Shown here piece after piece: positions 5,449 to 6,592 of a stretch of DNA of 6,592 nt; the first letter of the stretch is position 1, and each line of letters starts with the position of its first letter. The stretch is from positions 1 to 6,592 of the forward strand of contig CAYTRU010000061.1 of NCBI GenBank assembly GCA_964440265.1, in the 5' to 3' direction. The stretch comes from CAYMUN01 sp964440265 (GTDB lineage: Bacteria > Patescibacteriota > Saccharimonadia > Saccharimonadales > UBA4665). The notes beneath the pieces were generated by a model. It had not been told where the DNA came from. It saw only the letters and a program-made list of their open reading frames with translations, and ran no database searches. The position numbers and the translations under genes are program-made.

Positions 5449-6592
5449 TTACTGTAGCTGTGACTGGCCGAGTGCCTTGAGAGTTTCTGCCCAATTTGTA
5501 CGAACCTCAATAGCTGCCTGAGTAGCGGCATCGGCCTTGTGGGTGATTTTTTGGTAGCCATTTTGGCCCGCAACCACGCTATATGTATAGTGGATATCGA
5601 CTTTTTGCAAGCCTTGCTGCTCGGCCTGCATGAGACAGTTGTCATGAAAAGTTGCGCACTGCGAACCCAGTGCCAGCCAGCGGGCGACATTAGGACTATA
5701 CGGCACGCTGAGACCGACACCTATACTGGCACTGCGCTGGGTTTCAGTATCAAGCTGATCAAATATAAAGTTACCTGTCGAGTAGGTGATAAGTTTACCT
5801 TTATAGGCTTCAGTGTTTTGCACCCAGTGCGGATTATTGGCAATCAGAAAATCCGCACCGTTATCAATGATTTGGTGCGCAATTGACACCTGTACATCAT
5901 CAGCTTTTGCTTGGTATTCAACACCCATTTCTGCAAAGGCAAACACGGGCATAATCTTGGCATACTTATCCACCACCTCTATCTCGCCTGCTAATGGCTT
6001 ACGGTAGACATAGTGCCAGCCACAAAATGCCACTGGAAGTGCCGCTTTCTCTTCAGTCTTATCGGACTTCTGAACACGTACTGGTAGGGCCAATACTTCA
6101 CACACATTCTGGGTATCCGCCGGATCAAAGGTTCCAAAGTATTGCACTCCCGCATCTTTTAAGTGTTGGCGGGTTTCAGTGAGACCCGCTTCCCCACCCT
6201 GATTGTCAGTATGATTATTGGCCAGGTCAAAAATATTGAAGTATTTGCTGGCAGCAGGCAAAAACTCCGGCCGACAGTTAAAGGTTAGCGTATCAATCTG
6301 TGTTTGATAGGGCACAATATTGTTGGTGATGGGGCACTCGAAATCTGTTGCCCAGGCATCATATTGCTCGCGGTTAAAGGTAGTGAGCTGACTGAAGGGT
6401 TGCTCGTAGTCACCATTAGCCGTCTTTTCGACTGCCCGCGCCCAAGTAACTGTACCGTTAAACAAATATTGTCCCTCGATTGTTTTGATTGTTTGAGGAG
6501 TTACCTGCGCTAGCGGTGGCGGACTATGCAACGACGTGGTTTTTGTAATATGCCAGGCCCTCACTTCTACGCCTAAAAGCAGTAATATACCC
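5449..6592 (-). CDS. CapA/PgsA-like metallophosphatase-fold protein, N-terminus cut by the window edge
   Basis: The visible 380 residues belong to the CapA family (named for poly-gamma-glutamate capsule synthesis), probably acting outside the membrane. The frame stays open past a GTG at 6564 to the edge and encodes a hydrophobic run (ILLLLGV), the end of a signal or anchor helix. The true start is therefore outside the window. Recognisable family motifs, numbered from the first visible residue, are DFECPIT (83-89), DLANNHTDNQG (122-132), GADFLIANNPHWVQ (245-258) and ITYSTGNFIFDQ (268-279). Several metal-site positions differ from the usual form. The opening GD motif reads N45-G-T47, the central HWGxEY block reads AEMGVEY (220-226), and the Asp of NNHxxDxG is Asn130. 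Activity is therefore uncertain. The VOC gene follows 45 nt downstream. A true capsule role is not supported by the neighbours; a general envelope role is an inference. Confidence 0.8.
   Translation of the reverse strand, partial: GILLLLGVEVRAWHITKTTSLHSPPPLAQVTPQTIKTIEGQYLFNGTVTWARAVEKTANGDYEQPFSQLTTFNREQYDAWATDFECPITNNIVPYQTQIDTLTFNCRPEFLPAASKYFNIFDLANNHTDNQGGEAGLTETRQHLKDAGVQYFGTFDPADTQNVCEVLALPVRVQKSDKTEEKAALPVAFCGWHYVYRKPLAGEIEVVDKYAKIMPVFAFAEMGVEYQAKADDVQVSIAHQIIDNGADFLIANNPHWVQNTEAYKGKLITYSTGNFIFDQLDTETQRSASIGVGLSVPYSPNVARWLALGSQCATFHDNCLMQAEQQGLQKVDIHYTYSVVAGQNGYQKITHKADAATQAAIEVRTNWAETLKALGQSQLQ

Noticed and set aside
5539..6513. Several plus-strand frames and a minus-strand frame (5397-5720) across the CapA-like gene
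   Set aside because: They are shadows of the CapA-like gene, whose family motifs fix the true frame.
6562..6564. GTG as the start of the CapA-like gene
   Set aside because: The frame continues upstream without a stop into a hydrophobic anchor-like run to the window edge, so this is an internal valine codon.
1..6592. CRISPR array, insertion sequence, tRNA/rRNA, or UGA-recoded genetic code
   Set aside because: No spaced repeats, terminal inverted repeats, transposase or RNA structures were seen. PnuC ends properly at a TGA, so the standard bacterial code fits.

Overview
This window looks like a chromosomal segment from a small-genome bacterium of the Candidate Phyla Radiation, most plausibly Candidatus Saccharibacteria (TM7). 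That placement is an inference from gene content and from protein styles I recognise (a NadR with a GADSTGTTT loop, an S11 peptidase, a divergent CapA-like protein, an uncharacterised membrane protein). There is no rRNA or tRNA to prove it. Base composition is roughly half G+C by eye. TAA, TAG and TGA all serve as stops, so the UGA=Gly code of some other CPR lineages does not apply.

Layout. On the minus strand, 56-1297 encodes a membrane-anchored D,D-carboxypeptidase (peptidase S11). A short divergent intergenic region separates it from a plus-strand gene at 1400-2516. That gene is broken by a 10-N assembly gap and encodes an unrecognised acidic protein with a hydrophobic C-terminal part. It converges, over a weak hairpin, on a minus-strand NrtR-type Nudix/winged-helix regulator (2546-3226). 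Divergent from nrtR is a two-gene operon: pnuC (3320-4009), overlapping by 4 nt a NadR-like bifunctional enzyme. The nadR start is best read as a CTG at 4006. The last two genes are on the minus strand: a small VOC (glyoxalase-fold) protein (5023-5403), and upstream of it a CapA/PgsA-like protein (5449 to the window edge) whose N-terminus lies outside the window.

How the genes work together. The centre (about 2546-4971) is a compact pyridine-nucleotide salvage module. PnuC imports ribosylnicotinamide, the NadR-like enzyme phosphorylates and adenylates it to NAD+, and the divergent NrtR is the expected repressor sensing NAD-derived metabolites. This fits an organism living on host-derived precursors. 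The flanking genes concern the cell envelope (S11 carboxypeptidase, CapA-like) or are unassigned.

Expression signals. Four of the five upstream regions that can be examined have extended -10 boxes (TGn-TAnnnT). For two genes the -10 lies only 6-7 nt before the ATG, so they are probably transcribed as leaderless mRNAs. nadR and the VOC gene instead have good Shine-Dalgarno sequences. I found no CRISPR array, insertion sequence, RNA gene or convincing novel multi-gene system. The unusual points are at the level of residues, starts and regulatory sites.
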